Both the position numbers and the translations under genes were made by a program. From positions 186,001-250,000 of the forward strand of contig OZ243040.1 in the NCBI GenBank assembly GCA_965211995.1: a DNA stretch of 64,000 bases. The letters are read 5' to 3'. A model generated the notes under the pieces. That model saw only the letters and a list, made by a program, of their open reading frames with translations. It searched no databases and was not told the DNA's origin. Position 1 is the first letter of the stretch, and each line of letters starts with the position of its first letter. This document shows, one piece after another, positions 1 to 7,965 of the stretch. The stretch comes from CAYFZO01 sp965211995. Its GTDB lineage: Bacteria; Pseudomonadota; Gammaproteobacteria; Poriferisulfidales; Oxydemutatoraceae.

Positions 1-389
1 TGCGCGAGTGTTGCCACGACCATTTTGCGGTATGCCTTGTAGCCGCCGGGCAGTTGCTCGGCGCGCCATCCGATCTCGTGCAGCACGTGGGTCAGGGCGG
101 CGCTGCGGATACCGCCGCGCCAGCAGTACACCAGCGGACGCCAGTCGCCGCCGCGGTCTTGGAAATGCGTTTGCAGATGCTTTGAGATGTTGTCCGCGAC
201 CAGCGCCGCGCCGCGTTTCTTCGCTTCGAATGAGGAGATGCGTTTGTGGAGCGTGCCGATTTCAGCGCGCTGCGTATCGTCGAGCACCGGAAAATTGTGC
301 GCACCCGGGATATGGTCGTCGCCGTATTCGGCGGGCGAGCGCACGTCTATGATTTCTTCAAAACGGCTTATTTGTGCTAGTGTCCACAT
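1..389 (-). CDS. selU: tRNA 2-selenouridine synthase, N-terminal rhodanese domain (partial)
   Basis: The reverse strand encodes a rhodanese domain that runs off the left edge of the window, so only about the first 129 residues are present. Visible motifs are EEIIDVRSPAEYGDDHIPGA near the N-terminus and the loop YCWRGGIRS, whose cysteine matches the essential cysteine of SelU/MnmH. These enzymes use selenophosphate to replace sulfur in 2-thiouridine at the tRNA wobble position. The start chosen is the ATG giving MWTLAQISRFEE; the frame stays open somewhat further upstream. The gene diverges from selD, which makes its selenophosphate donor, with only 25 bp between the starts, so the pair probably shares a promoter region. 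The C-terminal P-loop domain lies outside the window. Confidence 0.88.
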   Translation of the reverse strand, partial: MWTLAQISRFEEIIDVRSPAEYGDDHIPGAHNFPVLDDTQRAEIGTLHKRISSFEAKKRGAALVADNISKHLQTHFQDRGGDWRPLVYCWRGGIRSAALTHVLHEIGWRAEQLPGGYKAYRKMVVATLA

Positions 390-414
390 CCTTTCGAGCG
401 CGTTTTCATCGGTG

Positions 415-1473
415 ATGTCAAACCTGAAGCAGCCAAACCGGATCAAACTGACGGCATTGTCTCACGGCGGCGGTTGCGGCTGCAAAATAGCGCCCGCGAT
501 GCTCGCCGAATTGCTCGCCGACGCGGCCCGGGATCCGGGCGGCGCGTCGCGCGATCTGCTCATCGGCGGCGACACCAAAGACGACGCCGCGGTGTTTGCA
601 TTGAGCGGCGACCGCGCGGTGGTCGCGACGACGGACTTCTTCACGCCGATCGTTGACGACCCCGAAGACTTCGGCCGCATCGCCGCCGCGAACGCGCTCT
701 CCGACGTTTACGCGATGGGGGCGAGGCCCTTGTTCGCGCTGAACATCGTCGGTATGCCGGTGGACAAGGTGCCGCCCGCGGTCATCGCCGCGGTACTCAA
801 GGGCGGGCGGCGCGTCTGCGCGCAGGCGGGCGCTGTGATCGCCGGCGGCCATTCGATTGACTCGGCGGAGCCGATCTACGGCCTCGCCGTCATCGGCGAC
901 GCACACCCCGACCGGATCAAAAGCAACGCCGGCGCGAAAGCGGGCGACGCGCTGATTCTGAGCAAGCCGCTCGGCATCGGCGTCATCGCCGCCGCGATCA
1001 AGCGGGGAGTCGCGTCCGACGGGGCGTCTGCAGAGATGTTGCGCTGGGCGATGTTGCTGAACGCGACCGGCGAGAAACTCGGTGTTTGCGCCGGCGTGCA
1101 CGCGATGACCGACGTCACCGGTTACGGCCTGCTCGGTCACCTGCTCGAGATGTGCGAAGCCTCCGGCGTCGGTGCCGGCCTGCGCCTGCGGCGGGTGCCG
1201 GCGCTCGAGTCCGCGCGCGCGCTGCTTGCGCAAGGCGTTGTCAGCGGCGCTGCGCGGCGCAACCGCGACGGTTGTGCCGGGCGCGTGGATTTTGGCGCCG
1301 CCGATGAACGCGATATCAACCTGCTGTGCGATCCGCAGACCAACGGCGGTTTGCTCGTCGCCTGCGCGCCCGGTGACGCCGCCGAAGTGTCGGCGTTGTT
1401 CAGGCGCGACGGTTGCGAGAGCGCCTGCGTGATCGGCGAAGTCGCCGCTTCCCCCGGCGTTCGCGTGGTCTGA
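415..1473 (+). CDS. selD: Selenide, water dikinase (selenophosphate synthase)
   Basis: A 352-residue protein, close to the usual SelD length. It makes selenophosphate from selenide and ATP. The N-terminal catalytic motif HGGGCGCKIAP is present with cysteine, not selenocysteine, at the active site. Further family features are TTDFFTPIVDDPEDFGRIAA, ANALSDVYAMGA, AGGHSIDSAEPIYG, MTDVTGYGLLGHLLEM and DPQTNGGLL. The ATG at 415 directly follows an in-frame GTG at 412 and no strong Shine-Dalgarno is visible, so the exact start is tentative. Divergence from selU supports a selenium-dependent tRNA modification module. No selA or selB is in the window. Confidence 0.95.
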   Translation: MSNLKQPNRIKLTALSHGGGCGCKIAPAMLAELLADAARDPGGASRDLLIGGDTKDDAAVFALSGDRAVVATTDFFTPIVDDPEDFGRIAAANALSDVYAMGARPLFALNIVGMPVDKVPPAVIAAVLKGGRRVCAQAGAVIAGGHSIDSAEPIYGLAVIGDAHPDRIKSNAGAKAGDALILSKPLGIGVIAAAIKRGVASDGASAEMLRWAMLLNATGEKLGVCAGVHAMTDVTGYGLLGHLLEMCEASGVGAGLRLRRVPALESARALLAQGVVSGAARRNRDGCAGRVDFGAADERDINLLCDPQTNGGLLVACAPGDAAEVSALFRRDGCESACVIGEVAASPGVRVV

Positions 1474-1844
1474 GCGGTTTGATGCAAGTCCGCAGCGTCC
1501 GTCGGGGCCGTGGATTGCGCGGGTTGGCGCAAATCAAAGCCGGGTTTTTGCATTGAGGCGAAACGCCTGCGGCCGCGGCTTCAGAACGGGTGCCCGCATC
1601 CGTTTGTGCGCCGGGGAAATACGCGGTTGCAGCGCGCTGTCGGTTTCCGGCTCAGGCCTGCGTTCCTCTGTGTGATCTGCGGCTTGATCTTTCCTTGCCG
1701 TGCGCACGCGAAACGCGCTGCTTGCCGAACTTGAGGTAGCTGTCCCTTTTGATCTGTTTTGCCGTGCGCGCGCGAGAAACGCAGGTTGGGGCTTGAAGCG
1801 GGTCAGCATAAATCCGCCGGGGCGGGCAGGTTTATAATGTCGGC
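1474..1844 (+). other. Intergenic region between selD and nadA
   Basis: No convincing gene. Two imperfect direct copies of a segment of about 35 bp occur near 1682-1716 and 1748-1784 (each has a gatct, a tgccgtgcgc core and gaaacgc). Otherwise the region is GC-rich spacer leading to the nadA promoter. Confidence 0.5.
1833..1838 (+). promoter_or_regulatory. Candidate -10 box directly upstream of nadA
   Basis: A perfect TATAAT ends 6 bases before the nadA ATG, which would put the transcription start at or very near the start codon and give a leaderless mRNA. No good -35 hexamer is seen at the standard spacing, so this is a prediction only. Confidence 0.45.
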
Positions 1845-2918
1845 ATGACTGTGCAGACGGCTCATATTCCGGAAATACGGGCGCCCGTCACCGCCGACGT
1901 TTGCGCGTTGTCCCCCGAATACGGCGACGACGAGCGGCGGGAAAAAATGCGGCGCATCAAGCGCAAGTTGAAAGCGCTCGACGCGGTGCTGGTCGCCCAT
2001 TACTACACCGACGAGGCCATTCAGCGTCTCGCCGAGGAGACCGGCGGCCTGGTGTCCGACTCACTGGAGATGGCGCGTTTCGGCCGCCGGGTTGACGCCT
2101 CCACGCTGGTCGTCGCGGGCGTGCGTTTCATGGGCGAGACCGCGAAAATACTGAGTCCCCGGAAGCGGGTTTTGATGCCGACGCTTGCAGCGACCTGTTC
2201 TTTGGATCTTAGTTGTCCCGCTCCTGAGTTCGCAAAGTTCTGCGCCGCGCATCCCGGCCACGTCGTCGTCGTATATGCCAACACCAGCGCCGAGGTCAAA
2301 GCGCTTTCGGACTGGGTGGTGACGTCGAGTATCGCGGCCGAAGTGATCTGCCGCCTGATGGATGAAGACAAGCCGATCCTGTGGGCGCCCGACCGTTACC
2401 TCGGCAATTACCTGCACCGGGTCACCGGCGCCGATATGACGATCTGGCAGGGCAGTTGCGTGGTGCACGAGGAGTTCAAGCACCGGGGCGTGCTCGACCT
2501 CAAGGCGCGCTATCCCGACGCCGCGGTGCTGGTCCACCCCGAGTCGCCCGCCGCCGTGATCGACGTCGCCGACGCGGTCGGCTCGACCAGCGCTTTGATC
2601 AAGGCGGTCGAGGAATTGCCGAACGAGCGCTTTATCGTCGCGACCGACAACCGGATCTTCTACAAGATGAAGCAGATCGCGCCGCACAAGGAATTCATCG
2701 AAGCGCCGACGCAGGGCGAGGGCGCGACCTGCCGCAGTTGCGCGCATTGCCCGTGGATGGCGATGAACGGCCTGCACAACCTCGAAGACGTGCTTGACCG
2801 TTTGCACAACGAGATCCACGTGCCCGAGGCAGTGCGCGCGCGTGCGTATCGGGCGACCGAGCGGATGATCGAGTTCGCCGAAAGCCGCGCCGCCGCCGCA
2901 CCGGCCACGGTCAATTGA
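1845..2918 (+). CDS. nadA: Quinolinate synthase A
   Basis: A 357-residue NadA, which condenses iminoaspartate with dihydroxyacetone phosphate to make quinolinate in NAD synthesis. The three expected [4Fe-4S] cysteines sit in the contexts AATCSLDLSC, QGSCVVHEEF and GATCRSCAHCPWM. Substrate-site motifs such as VAHYYTDEAIQRLAEETGG and VYANTSAEVKALSDWVVTSS are intact. The ATG at 1845 gives an N-terminus like that of other NadA proteins, and a TATAAT box lies just upstream. The ubiK-like gene follows after one base, so the two are probably cotranscribed. Confidence 0.96.
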   Translation: MTVQTAHIPEIRAPVTADVCALSPEYGDDERREKMRRIKRKLKALDAVLVAHYYTDEAIQRLAEETGGLVSDSLEMARFGRRVDASTLVVAGVRFMGETAKILSPRKRVLMPTLAATCSLDLSCPAPEFAKFCAAHPGHVVVVYANTSAEVKALSDWVVTSSIAAEVICRLMDEDKPILWAPDRYLGNYLHRVTGADMTIWQGSCVVHEEFKHRGVLDLKARYPDAAVLVHPESPAAVIDVADAVGSTSALIKAVEELPNERFIVATDNRIFYKMKQIAPHKEFIEAPTQGEGATCRSCAHCPWMAMNGLHNLEDVLDRLHNEIHVPEAVRARAYRATERMIEFAESRAAAAPATVN

Positions 2919-2919
2919 G

Positions 2920-3171
2920 ATGAGCGGGAACGAACGCGCAAAGATCGAGGAGTTCATCCGGCAGTTAGTGCGGGACCTGCCGCCCGCGCTTGCAGGTATG
3001 CGCGAGGAACTCGCCGAGCATCTGCGCGCCGGACTCGAACCTCTGCTGCAGAAGATGAATCTCGTCAGCCGCGAGGAGTACGACATTCAGGTGGCGTTGC
3101 TTGAACGCCTGCGCAAGCGCGTCGCCGAACTCGAGCAGCGGCTGGATCAGCAAGACCGCGCCGACCGCTAG
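2920..3171 (+). CDS. ubiK: UbiK-type ubiquinone biosynthesis accessory factor (BMFP domain)
   Basis: A small acidic helical protein of 83 residues beginning MSGNERAKIEEFIRQL and ending in a coiled coil (EEYDIQVALLERLRKRVAEL). This matches the UbiK/YqiC family, whose C-terminal coiled coil trimerises and which helps the soluble UbiJ-containing complex make ubiquinone. It starts one base after the nadA stop, so translation is probably coupled. The family call rests on size, helical pattern and the conserved REEYDIQ segment. Confidence 0.85.
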   Translation: MSGNERAKIEEFIRQLVRDLPPALAGMREELAEHLRAGLEPLLQKMNLVSREEYDIQVALLERLRKRVAELEQRLDQQDRADR

Positions 3172-3177
3172 CAGAGC

Positions 3178-3341
3178 GTCGGTCACCCTGCCGGATTAGA
3201 CGCGCCCGGGCGGCACGTCGGTCAACCTGCCGGATCGGGGCGCGCCTGGGGCGACGGCTCGCTCGATTTGCCGAATGGGGCGCGTTCGGGCGGCACATTG
3301 GCCAACCTGCCGGATGGGGCGCGTTCGGGCGGCGCAGAGGG
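3178..3341 (+). repeat. Degenerate tandem repeat, about 40 bp x 4
   Basis: Four imperfect units share the core ctgccgga(t)…ggcgcg(t)(t)cgggcggc. They lie between ubiK and the coiled-coil gene. Open frames crossing them look accidental. Confidence 0.6.
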
Positions 3342-3374
3342 GGCGGGACCTCGCCCGCCTGCCGTATCGGCTCT

Positions 3375-3432
3375 GAAAGCCGCCCCCGCCGGTCGTTTCA
3401 GCGCTTTATCGGCGCGTGACTACCGTTCGTCG
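3375..3432 (+). repeat. 58-bp direct repeat, left copy
   Basis: By direct comparison this copy matches 4258-4315 at 51 of 58 positions with no gaps. The two copies have the same orientation and bracket the coiled-coil gene at 3507-4163. Confidence 0.8.
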
Positions 3433-3506
3433 GATTTTGTCCCCCCAACCGGCGGGTGTGCAGTATTTATATGGACTTGTTTAATTTTGACCTTGCGAGG
3501 TGAATT

Positions 3507-4163
3507 ATGGACAATCAAGTCAGGCAAAACGATTTGGGTGCCGCCAAACAAATGCACACGCTGTCACAAGCCGAGTTTTCGCAGGATCAGGCCACGGCCT
3601 TGATCAAAGTCATGTCGAATCTTGCGACCAAGGACGACGTCGCTGAGATCCATACCAGGTTGGACAAGACGGCGACCAAGGATGAGGTCGCTGAGATCCA
3701 GGCCAGGTTGGACAAGACGGCGACCAAGGATGAGATCGCTAAGATTCATGCCAGGCTGGATAACACGGCGACCAAGGATGAGATCGCTAAGATCCATGCC
3801 AGGTTGGATTACATGGCGACCAAGGAGGAGTTTGCGGAACTCCGTGCCAGGTTGGATAACACGGCGACCAAGGAGGAGTTTGCGGAACTCCGTGCCAGGT
3901 TGGATAACACGGCGACCAAGGAGGAGTTTGCGGAACTCCGTGCCAGGTTGGATAACACGGCGACCAAGGAGGAAATCGCGGAACTCCGTGCCAAGTTGGA
4001 TAACACGGCAACCAAGGAAGACATCATGAAATTCCAGATTGAGTTGCAGCGCAGTTTTGATAAAAAGCTCGACAGTTTGAAGATCTGGGTGCCGACGGCG
4101 GTCATCATCGTAATGGGAGCCGTATCGAGCATCGCGGCCTTGCTGTACAAGATACTTGTCTAG
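3507..4163 (+). CDS. Coiled-coil repeat protein with C-terminal membrane anchor
   Basis: A 218-residue protein of unknown function. Residues 39-182 are nine near-identical 16-residue units of the form TATKEEFAELRARLDN, encoded by 48-bp DNA repeats. Early units carry ATKDE and late units ATKEE, so the array has diverged from end to end. Residues 194-217 (starting WVPTAVIIVMGAV) form one hydrophobic helix followed by a lysine, suggesting a tail-anchored inner-membrane protein with a long cytoplasmic helix. It resembles small bacterial DUF1640/CCDC90-like coiled-coil proteins, and the gene at 39797 has the same plan with one unit. The ATG at 3507 has a GAGGTG ribosome site about 5 bases upstream. 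Direct repeats flank the gene. Confidence 0.75.
   Translation: MDNQVRQNDLGAAKQMHTLSQAEFSQDQATALIKVMSNLATKDDVAEIHTRLDKTATKDEVAEIQARLDKTATKDEIAKIHARLDNTATKDEIAKIHARLDYMATKEEFAELRARLDNTATKEEFAELRARLDNTATKEEFAELRARLDNTATKEEIAELRAKLDNTATKEDIMKFQIELQRSFDKKLDSLKIWVPTAVIIVMGAVSSIAALLYKILV
3621..4052 (+). repeat. 48-bp in-frame tandem repeat, nine units
   Basis: Nine consecutive 48-bp units each encode 16 residues with the invariant ATK(D/E) core. Units 6 and 7 are nearly identical in DNA, which points to recent unit duplication. The unit is a multiple of three, so copy-number change would keep the frame. Confidence 0.9.
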
Positions 4164-4257
4164 CACGCCGCCGCCCCGCATCGCTCTGCCTGCGCCGTTT
4201 GGGGTTCCCCGCCGCCCGCGTTACGCCGCGGGCGGCGGCATCCATCCGCACCGCCGC

Positions 4258-4315
4258 GAAAGCCGCCCCCGCCGGTCATTTCCGTCCTTTATCGGCTCGT
4301 AGCTACCGTTCGTCG
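4258..4315 (+). repeat. 58-bp direct repeat, right copy
   Basis: Partner of the copy at 3375-3432 (51/58 identical, same orientation). It lies between the coiled-coil gene and comM. Confidence 0.8.
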
Positions 4316-4374
4316 CCGCAACGCCCCGCCGCGGCTCCCGCGGCGTCATCATCGTTGCTTTTAGGAGCGTTGCG

Positions 4375-5877
4375 ATGTCTTTAGCGGTCGCCCACAGCCG
4401 CGCTACGCGCGGCCTCGAAGCCATCGCGGTCAATGTCGAGGTGCATATCGCCCCCGGTCTGCCCAAACTGCATATTGTCGGCCTGCCTGAAAAGGAGGTC
4501 AGGGAAAGCAAGTACCGCGTGCGTGCGCTCATCTCGCAGAGCCGGTTTGAGTTTCCGATGCGGCGCATCATCGTGAACCTTGCTCCCGCCGATCTGCCGA
4601 AGGAGGGCGGGCGTTTCGATCTGCCGATCGCGCTGGGCATCCTCGCGGCGAGCGGGCAGATATCGCCCGACGCTTTGAGCAATTACGAATTCCTGGCGGA
4701 ACTCGGCCTCGACGGCGGTCTGCGCCGGGTGCGCGGCATCCTGCCGGCGGCGCTGGCGACGGCGAAGTGCGGGCGCGCTTTGGTGATCGCGCCGGACAAC
4801 GCGCTCGAGGCTTCGCTGGTGCGCCGCGCCGAAGTCTATTGCGGGCACAACCTGCTCGACGTCTGTGCCCATCTGTCGCGCGGCGAGGGCTTGCAGGCGG
4901 TCGCGGCCGCTGAGATTCCCCGCGACAACTCGATCGATGCAGACCTCGCCGACGTGTATGGCCAGCACCACGCGGTGCGCGCGCTCGAAGTCGCGGCGGC
5001 GGGCGGACACCATTGCCTGTTTCTCGGGTCGCCGGGCAGCGGCAAGACCATGCTCGCGAGCCGTCTGCCGGGAATCCTGCCCGAGATGAGCGAGGAGGAG
5101 GCCCTGCAGACGATGGCGATCCGTTCGCTGTGCGCGGAGAAGATCGAACTCAAGCGGCTGTATCGCCGCCCGTTCCGCACGCCGCACCATTCGGCTTCGG
5201 CGGTGGCGCTCGCAGGCGGCGGCTCCGACCCGAAGCCCGGCGAGATCACCAAGGCGCACAACGGCGTGTTGTTTCTCGACGAACTGCCCGAGTTCAGCCG
5301 TCAGGCGCTCGAGATCCTGCGCGAGCCGATGGAGGTTGGCCGCGTGCATCTGTCGCGGGCCGCGGCCAGCGTCGAGTACCCGGCGCGCTTTCAGTTGATC
5401 GCGGCGATGAACCCCTGCCCGAACGGCGAGGACGTGGACGAGCGCGGGCGGTGCTCGGGTTCGCAGGCGCAACTCAGGCGTTATTACGCGCGCCTGTCGG
5501 CGCCGTTGCTCGACCGCATAGACGTTCAGATGCGTGTGCCGCGCGTGAAGTGGAATGACGCGGGCGGCCCGGGCGAGACAAGCGCCGCGGTGCGCGCGCG
5601 CGTAGCCGCGGCGTACCGGCGCCAGGTTGCGCGTCAGGGGGGCAGCAACGCACGGATGCACGACGCCGCCGTCAAGCGCCTGTGCGTGCTGTCGCGTGAG
5701 GACACGGCGCTGCTGCACCGGGTGGTCGAAAGGCTGGGGCTGTCGGCGCGCGCGCTGAACCGGGTGCTGAAAGTCGCGCGCACGATCGCCGATCTCGCGG
5801 GCGAGGAGCGTATCGCCCGCGCGCATCTGCTTGAGGCAATCGCCTATCGCTCGATGGACAAACTGTTCAAGGTTTAA
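4375..5877 (+). CDS. comM: ComM-type Mg-chelatase-like AAA+ ATPase (YifB family)
   Basis: A 500-residue protein with the full ComM layout. The N-terminal Lon-like domain has GLPKLHIVGLPEKEVRES, and the AAA+ core has Walker A GSPGSGKTML and Walker B VLFLDELPEF. A cysteine-bearing loop follows (MNPCPNGED…RCSG), then a helical C-terminal domain. ComM is a hexameric helicase that promotes branch migration when single-stranded donor DNA is integrated during natural transformation. It is also common in bacteria not known to be competent. The ATG has the ribosome site TTAGGAG about 8 bases upstream. No other competence gene is in the window. Confidence 0.95.
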   Translation: MSLAVAHSRATRGLEAIAVNVEVHIAPGLPKLHIVGLPEKEVRESKYRVRALISQSRFEFPMRRIIVNLAPADLPKEGGRFDLPIALGILAASGQISPDALSNYEFLAELGLDGGLRRVRGILPAALATAKCGRALVIAPDNALEASLVRRAEVYCGHNLLDVCAHLSRGEGLQAVAAAEIPRDNSIDADLADVYGQHHAVRALEVAAAGGHHCLFLGSPGSGKTMLASRLPGILPEMSEEEALQTMAIRSLCAEKIELKRLYRRPFRTPHHSASAVALAGGGSDPKPGEITKAHNGVLFLDELPEFSRQALEILREPMEVGRVHLSRAAASVEYPARFQLIAAMNPCPNGEDVDERGRCSGSQAQLRRYYARLSAPLLDRIDVQMRVPRVKWNDAGGPGETSAAVRARVAAAYRRQVARQGGSNARMHDAAVKRLCVLSREDTALLHRVVERLGLSARALNRVLKVARTIADLAGEERIARAHLLEAIAYRSMDKLFKV

Positions 5878-5910
5878 TCCGGGATCCGATTCGGAAGTTT
5901 GAAGAAAGGG

Positions 5911-6380
5911 GCGGGCGTCAGCGCACCGCGCCGAGCATAGAGTCCACGGCGGCCTTGATCGTTTCGTCCGACAAGCCCGGTCGTCCGCCTTTGGCGGGCA
6001 CCGCGCACTGATCCGGTTCGGGGGTTTGAAGAAAGGGGCGGGCGTCAGCGCACCGCGTTGAGCATAGAGTCCACGGCGGCTTGGATCGTCTTGTCCGACA
6101 AGTCCGGTCGTCCGCCTTTGGCGGGCACCGCGCGCTGATCCGGTTCGGGGGTTTGAAGAAGGGGGCGGGCGTCAGCGCACCGCGCCGGGCATAGAGTCCA
6201 CGGCGGCCTGGATCGTCTCGTCCGACAAGTCCGGTCGTCCGCCTTTGGCGGGTACCGCGCGTTGATCCGGTTCGGGGGTTTGAAGAAGGGGGCGGGCGTC
6301 AGCGCACCGCGTCGAGCATATAGTCCACGGCGGCCTGGATCGTCTCGTCCGACAAGTCCGGTCGTCCGCCTTTGGCGGGC
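5911..6380 (-). repeat. 127-bp tandem duplications of the cytochrome c5 gene 3' end
   Basis: Units begin at 5911, 6038, 6165 and 6292, exactly 127 bp apart. The last overlaps the end of the cytochrome gene. Each unit carries codons equivalent to its final 26 or so residues (PAKGGRPDLSDETIQAAVDY…) plus stop and spacer. Because 127 is not a multiple of three, the extra copies fall in different frames and are not part of the protein. Copies differ by a few substitutions. Confidence 0.92.
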
Positions 6381-6796
6381 ATCGCGCCCTTGCCGTTCAA
6401 AGAATTGGCGTACAGGAGTTGAATGTCGCTCAGACGCGGCGCCCACGCGGCCTTGTCGCCGTAGATCGGCGCGTTGGCGACGCCCGCCGCGTGGCAGACC
6501 GCGCAGACGGCTTGATAGACGTCCGCCGCACTCATCTGCGTATCCGCGGTTTGCGCCGCGGTGATCTGCGCGCTTGGCTGGTGCGGTGGCTGCGCTGCGG
6601 TTGCGGCGGCGGGCGCCCGGCCGATATAGACCTCGCCGACCGGTTTGATGCGTTCGGCGATGGCTTTCTGCATCGCCTGATCCTGTTCCTGATGGGTGTC
6701 GGAAAGCACTTTGGCGATAATCAGGATCAGCACGGTAATGCCGATCAGCACACCCAGCACGGTGGCGAACTGGTTAATGAACTGCCTGTCTTCCAT
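6299..6796 (-). CDS. Cytochrome c5-like membrane-anchored monohaem cytochrome c
   Basis: A 165-residue protein. Residues 12-32 form an uncleaved-type N-terminal membrane helix (FATVLGVLIGITVLILIIAK). A charged and Ala/Pro-rich linker follows, then a C-terminal cytochrome c domain with the haem motif CAVCH and, further on, GKGAMPAKGGRPDLSD, where the methionine is the likely sixth haem ligand. This is the usual plan of cytochrome c5 proteins, periplasmic electron carriers. The gene stands alone. Its 3' end is repeated three more times downstream in 127-bp units. The start ATG at 6796 lacks a strong ribosome site. Confidence 0.88.
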   Translation of the reverse strand: MEDRQFINQFATVLGVLIGITVLILIIAKVLSDTHQEQDQAMQKAIAERIKPVGEVYIGRAPAAATAAQPPHQPSAQITAAQTADTQMSAADVYQAVCAVCHAAGVANAPIYGDKAAWAPRLSDIQLLYANSLNGKGAMPAKGGRPDLSDETIQAAVDYMLDAVR

Positions 6797-7237
6797 TGCC
6801 GTAACTTGCGGGCGTGCTGATGCGGGGTTCCGAAATTGGCGGCGCGATTATACATGATGGCGCGCGAGGTTTCCGCGGACTTGTACGCGTCCATAACAGA
6901 CGGCGCTCCGGGTAATCAGCGGGGATTGTACAGCAGACCGCAACGACTTGCCGCACTTCGAACCGGAGGTTGGCGTTCCCCGGCGGCGAAGTGCGTTGAT
7001 TCGGTGTTAAGCCGATTCATTCATCGCCCGACTCCGCCCGATCCGGACGACGCGGTGGCCGACGTGGTGGTCTTGCAGGGGCTTTGCTCCGATCCGGAGG
7101 GGCCTTAGGTTGCTGAGCCGGTGCGGGACGCGGACTTCAGCGCCCGGTGTTTTGGGGTGCCGCGGTCGCGTCGGCCGGATAGCGGAAGCCGAAATACTTT
7201 GCGGGCTTGTTGTTATACACTGGATCGTTGCGTCCAG
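6797..7237 (+). other. Intergenic region upstream of cytochrome c5 and tRNA-Arg
   Basis: No gene is supported. It holds the divergent control region of the cytochrome gene (AT-rich gattatacatgatgg near 6847) and, at 6880-6930, a block pattern that recurs near rho at 13491-13542. A TATACA box at 7214-7219 could serve the tRNA. Confidence 0.45.
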
Positions 7238-7311
<74 letters not shown>

Positions 7312-7330
7312 CGCTTTGACGGCGCGTTCT

Positions 7331-7825
7331 TTACGGGTGCGGCGGTTTCTTCCCGCCGAGCAGTTCACACAGCAGTTCGCGCGTTTGCCGGCTAATCCCC
7401 GGCGCTTTGCTTTCGCGCGGGCCCGCGACGTTCAAAACCGCGTTGCCGCCGTTCAGGTGCTGCAGCCATGCCCGCGCTTTGTGGCGATGGCCGGGGTCGT
7501 CGAATAGCACGATGCAGAAGTCCTTGCCGTGCCTGCGGATGCAGTTCAGCGTATAGCCGGTGCCGTCGCTGGTCGCGCGCTGCTTGTTCGGCGCGATGAT
7601 CAAGGTTGCGGTCGAGTCGCGCACGTTCCACTCGGTGCGTTCGAGGTAGTCCGCAGAGGGGGTTTCCTCAAGCGCCGGATAAGCCGCGAGCAGCCCGGGT
7701 GGAGCGGGGTAGTCCTCGGCGAGGCCGCCGCGCGGGCACCAGCCGCCGTAGTCGAAGCCGAGGGCGCGTGCGGCGTCGAGCGCGCCGCGGTCCACGCCGC
7801 TTTGTCCGCCGCTGACGATCTTCAT
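7331..7825 (-). CDS. YpsA-like / putative molybdenum-carrier-type SLOG protein
   Basis: A 164-residue Rossmann-like protein. It opens with MKIVSGGQSGVDRGALDAA and continues with GGWCPRGGLAEDY, YPALEETPS, YLERTEWNVRDSTATLII and SDGTGYTL. This series is typical of the putative molybdenum carrier/YpsA group within the SLOG nucleotide-binding superfamily. Its biochemical role is not established; members are thought to bind nucleotide-derived ligands or a cofactor. It is convergent with the tRNA and has no obvious partner. Confidence 0.75.
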   Translation of the reverse strand: MKIVSGGQSGVDRGALDAARALGFDYGGWCPRGGLAEDYPAPPGLLAAYPALEETPSADYLERTEWNVRDSTATLIIAPNKQRATSDGTGYTLNCIRRHGKDFCIVLFDDPGHRHKARAWLQHLNGGNAVLNVAGPRESKAPGISRQTRELLCELLGGKKPPHP

Positions 7826-7911
7826 TTCCGTCTTTATGGTTGCAGTACCGCCGGTGTTTGCCGCAGCGGCGGAGACGCGCCGCGCCGCCCGGCAAGGCCT
7901 TGTAAATCCGC

Positions 7912-7945
7912 TGTTATTTTCTATAAACTATATCATTAGTCAATC
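7912..7945 (+). promoter_or_regulatory. AT-rich candidate promoter/operator of oxyR
   Basis: An island of AT-rich sequence (tataaactatatcattag) stands out in GC-rich surroundings just upstream of oxyR. It contains TATAAA and TATATC as possible -10 boxes. An OxyR binding site is likely here by analogy, but I cannot delimit one. Confidence 0.4.
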
Positions 7946-7965
7946 ATCAATTGTTTTTATGAATT

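Noticed and set aside
3268..3603. 111-codon plus-strand frame before the coiled-coil gene
   Set aside because: It reads through degenerate tandem repeats and the 58-bp repeat and overlaps the real gene in another frame.
4381..5826. 481-codon minus-strand frame opposite comM, and similar long frames opposite selD, purH, tkt and pyk
   Set aside because: Compositionally typical antisense shadows; the plus-strand genes have clear family motifs throughout.
6836..7108. 90-codon frame upstream of tRNA-Arg
   Set aside because: No ribosome site or domain; it spans the divergent promoter region and the shared block motif.
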